In this document: positions 62,191 through 64,000 of the stretch, piece after piece
Numbering within the stretch: position 1 is the stretch's first letter
Layout of the letters: each line of letters begins with the position of its first letter
Assembly (NCBI RefSeq): GCF_014191715.1
Contig: NZ_JACHWY010000002.1
Location: 682,001-746,000 of the forward strand
Reading direction: 5' to 3'
Source of the DNA: Litorivivens lipolytica
GTDB taxonomy: Bacteria; Pseudomonadota; Gammaproteobacteria; Pseudomonadales; Spongiibacteraceae
Length of the DNA stretch: 64,000 nucleotides
Program-made: the position numbers and the translations under genes
Notes under the pieces: generated by a model
What the model saw: only the letters and a program-made list of their open reading frames with translations
Told to the model about the DNA's origin: nothing
Databases searched by the model: none

Positions 62191-62604
62191 GTGGCCATCA
62201 GCTACCGCGTCAATCAGAGCATTCCGGTGGTGAAGTTTATTGATCTGCTGGAACGATCCGGGCTCGCTGAGCGCCGCCCCGTTGAAGACCGGGAATGCAT
62301 GCAGGGCATGCTGAATGGCGCCAATCTGCTAATCACGGCCTGGGATGGCGTGCAGCTGGTGGGGGTATCCCGCTCGCTGACCGACTTTCACTATGCCTGT
62401 TATCTATCGGATATCGCCGTCGACCGGGAGTATCAGCATCAGGGTATTGGCCGCGAACTTATACGCATGACCCAGAAGCAACTTGGCAGTAAAGCCCGCC
62501 TGATCCTGCTGGCAGCGCCGCTGGCGCAGGATTACTACCCCAAATTGGGCTTCCGTCTTCACGACAGGTGCTGGGTTCTGGAAGCCGGAGACGAAGTGCA
62601 GTGA
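62191..62604 (+). CDS. GNAT-family N-acetyltransferase
   Basis: A 137-residue GCN5-related acetyltransferase. The acetyl-CoA loop is DREYQHQGIGRELIRMTQKQ (about 75-94), with YACYLSDIAV before it and YYPKLGFRLHDRCWVL near the end. The start is a GTG after AAAGGAG. The stop overlaps the trmH start, so the two are co-translated. The substrate could be an amino acid, polyamine or protein. Confidence 0.87.
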   Translation: MAISYRVNQSIPVVKFIDLLERSGLAERRPVEDRECMQGMLNGANLLITAWDGVQLVGVSRSLTDFHYACYLSDIAVDREYQHQGIGRELIRMTQKQLGSKARLILLAAPLAQDYYPKLGFRLHDRCWVLEAGDEVQ

Positions 62605-63320
62605 CACCGGAACGCAAAGCTCGTATTCAGCGGGTGCTGAATAGCCGTCAGCCTGATTTGTGTGTAGTCACCGACTATGTTCACAAGGGGCGCAATCTGT
62701 CCGCCATTGTGCGCACAGCCGATGCCGTCGGGGCCATGGACCTGCACTGCGTGATCGGTGACAAGGAGTACAAGGCTTTTCGTGGTACCGCCAAGGGCAG
62801 TCATGGCTGGGTCAAGGTGCACCGCTATACCGCACTGGCTGACGCGGTGCAGCCACTGAAGGCGCAGGGTGTGCAGATTGTTGCGGCGAATCTCTCGGCT
62901 CACTCGGTGGATTTCCGCGAGATCGACTATACTCGTCCCACCGCGCTTTTATTGGGTGCTGAAAAGGAAGGTGTGAGCGTTGAGGGGCAGGCCCTGTCCG
63001 ATGCGGAAATCACTATTCCCATGGTCGGTATGGTGCAATCGTTTAACGTCTCGGTCGCGGCGGGTATTATTCTGAGTGAGGCCCAGCGTCAGCGACAGCT
63101 CGCCGGGCTGTATGATGCGGTGCGGATAGACGAAAAGACTTACCAGCGTCTGTTTTTCGAGTGGGGCTACCCCAAGCTCAGGCATTTCTGCGAACACTAT
63201 GCGCTGGCTTACCCGCCGTTGACGGCGGACGGGGATCTCGAGGATCCGTCGGGCTGGTACGCGTCGATTCGTGAGCAGTTCGGTAACCGCGAACTGGATT
63301 TTAGCGAGGTGAACAGTTGA
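62601..63320 (+). CDS. trmH: tRNA (guanosine18-2'-O)-methyltransferase
   Basis: A SPOUT-class methyltransferase that modifies G18 in the D loop of tRNA. The 239-residue protein starts at a GTG (TPERKARIQRVLNSRQPD), overlapping the GNAT stop. Conserved blocks are NLSAIVRTADAVGA (catalytic Arg), DFREIDYTRPTALLLGAEKEG (knot) and IPMVGMVQSFNVSVAAGIIL. Close matches to E. coli TrmH throughout, including EAQRQRQLAG. The C-terminal extension is moderately longer than in E. coli. Confidence 0.94.
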   Translation: MTPERKARIQRVLNSRQPDLCVVTDYVHKGRNLSAIVRTADAVGAMDLHCVIGDKEYKAFRGTAKGSHGWVKVHRYTALADAVQPLKAQGVQIVAANLSAHSVDFREIDYTRPTALLLGAEKEGVSVEGQALSDAEITIPMVGMVQSFNVSVAAGIILSEAQRQRQLAGLYDAVRIDEKTYQRLFFEWGYPKLRHFCEHYALAYPPLTADGDLEDPSGWYASIREQFGNRELDFSEVNS

Positions 63321-63354
63321 ATCGAGGGAGCTTGATGGTGAGGACAGCGCAGCC

Positions 63355-63561
63355 ATGGAATTAAATTCGATCACCATTTTCTGGTTTACCGTGGCGATTA
63401 TCACCGCTTTGCACACGCTCTGGACGGTTGTGGCCGCGGTGGTAAAAGACCGGTTGCCGCCTTTCCTCGCCCGCGACCCCAAACAAGCCGCGCCCTTCGT
63501 CTGGGGCGGTGTGTTGCTGGGCGCGCTCTGCCACGCAATCTATCTGTTGGTAATGCTCTGA
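63355..63561 (+). CDS. Small two-helix membrane protein
   Basis: A 68-residue protein with two hydrophobic segments (about 7-28, TIFWFTVAIITALHTLWTVV, and about 48-66, VWGGVLLGALCHAIYLLVM) joined by a basic loop (KDRLPPFLARDPKQ). It is 34 bp after trmH in the same direction. I recognise no family; its function is unknown. Confidence 0.65.
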   Translation: MELNSITIFWFTVAIITALHTLWTVVAAVVKDRLPPFLARDPKQAAPFVWGGVLLGALCHAIYLLVML

Positions 63562-63661
63562 TTGTAAGCTTCGCTTAAGCGTTCACCTGTCTGGGTGATG
63601 ACCCGCGCAGTCGGATCAGTGAGAATTTTCTCATTGAATCGATAATAGCGAGAGTCAGCCC

Positions 63662-64000
63662 ATGTCCGATCAGGATCTAATTCGTTCGGTGGAAGACGGT
63701 TCCGCCTGGGACACCTTCTGCGACACCCTCAAGGCCAGCGGCAAGCAAATTATGCGCCCCGAAGCGCCCGGCGATGCGTTTACCCGAGCCGAAGGTTGGC
63801 GCTATCTGACTCGCCTGACCCGTATCGCCCTCGACATGTTTATGGAGTGCAACGATCGGGATTTTCCGACCTTTTACCGGCCCTCTCATGAAACCGCAAA
63901 AATTGGCGCCGATAACCCCGACAACCTCTACGAGCGCGCCGAGATCAACGGCCAACACGACTACCGGATTACCGGCACCCGCGGCACTGTGGCCTATCTA
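63662..64000 (+). CDS. DUF1214/DUF1254-like protein, N-terminal part
   Basis: The first 113 codons of a gene cut by the right window edge. It starts at the ATG at 63662 (GAGAG upstream) and stays open to the end. WRYLTRLTRIALDMFMECND and FYRPSHETAKIGADNPDNLY with YRITGTRGTVAYL resemble the DUF1214/DUF1254 type found in many marine and steroid-using bacteria. There is no obvious signal peptide. The function is unknown; the product probably contains further beta-rich sections beyond the edge. Confidence 0.65.
   Translation, partial: MSDQDLIRSVEDGSAWDTFCDTLKASGKQIMRPEAPGDAFTRAEGWRYLTRLTRIALDMFMECNDRDFPTFYRPSHETAKIGADNPDNLYERAEINGQHDYRITGTRGTVAYL

Noticed and set aside
1-64000. Mobile elements, prophage, CRISPR array or toxin-antitoxin systems
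   Set aside because: No transposase, integrase, terminal repeats, regularly spaced repeat-spacer units or paired small toxin genes were seen.

Overview
The window looks like chromosomal core plus metabolic DNA of an aerobic, free-living, probably marine gammaproteobacterium, perhaps near Spongiibacteraceae/Halieaceae/Cellvibrionales. This placement is an inference. It rests on the Pseudomonas-like rimP-nusA-infB-rbfA-truB-rpsO-pnp block, the panE/yajQ pair, a complete type II secretion operon, ectoine catabolism, and several acyl-CoA and steroid-type enzymes (a KshA-like Rieske oxygenase, an HsdA-like 3-alpha-hydroxysteroid dehydrogenase, many SDRs). I see no insertion sequence, prophage, CRISPR array, rRNA or tRNA.

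Layout. 1-2.1 kb (minus): the start of a BtuB-like TonB receptor behind a cobalamin riboswitch, then panE. 2.1-3.5 kb (plus): yajQ and an enoyl-CoA hydratase. 3.5-6.8 kb (minus): a Rieske oxygenase, a cytochrome b561-YceI fusion and a YceI lipoprotein. 7.0-10.1 kb (plus): a TetR regulator, an MFS transporter and a YhdH-type oxidoreductase. 10.1-14.5 kb: a LuxR-type regulator divergent from two SDRs across three 15-bp direct repeats, then an AEC transporter and a DUF3806-like protein. 14.7-18.5 kb: dapA-bamC-metallo-beta-lactamase, facing a long-form purC. 18.6-31.2 kb: an LpxL-like acyltransferase divergent from gspCDEFGHIJKLMN, ending in rsmJ. 31.2-34.4 kb: dapE, an acyl-CoA synthetase and a 59-residue protein. 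34.5-39.7 kb: ectoine degradation genes (doeB2-type deacetylase, doeD, doeA, doeC). 39.75-48.85 kb: a sigma70-type promoter, a rimP leader with two terminator hairpins, then the translation/RNA operon from rimP to pnp. 48.9-58.5 kb: an SRPBCC-SDR fusion, another SDR, a second LuxR-type paralogue, a lipoprotein hydrolase, a CoA-transferase family protein, a subtilase and a SnoaL-like protein. 58.5-62 kb (minus): lipase, its putative foldase and an acyl-CoA dehydrogenase. 62.2-64 kb: GNAT, trmH, a small membrane protein and the start of a DUF1214/1254-like protein.

How they may work together. The secretion operon probably exports the periplasmically folded lipase, whose steric chaperone is encoded immediately downstream of it. 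Liberated fatty acids could be activated and oxidised by the acyl-CoA synthetase, acyl-CoA dehydrogenase and enoyl-CoA hydratase. The doe genes would convert ectoine to aspartate. The two related LuxR-type regulators each sit beside short-chain dehydrogenases and may control lipid or steroid-like substrate use. The least explained items are the SRPBCC-SDR fusion, the 15-bp repeats beside a LuxR gene, the lipase foldase that seems to lack the usual Lif motif, and the small protein beside the doe genes.
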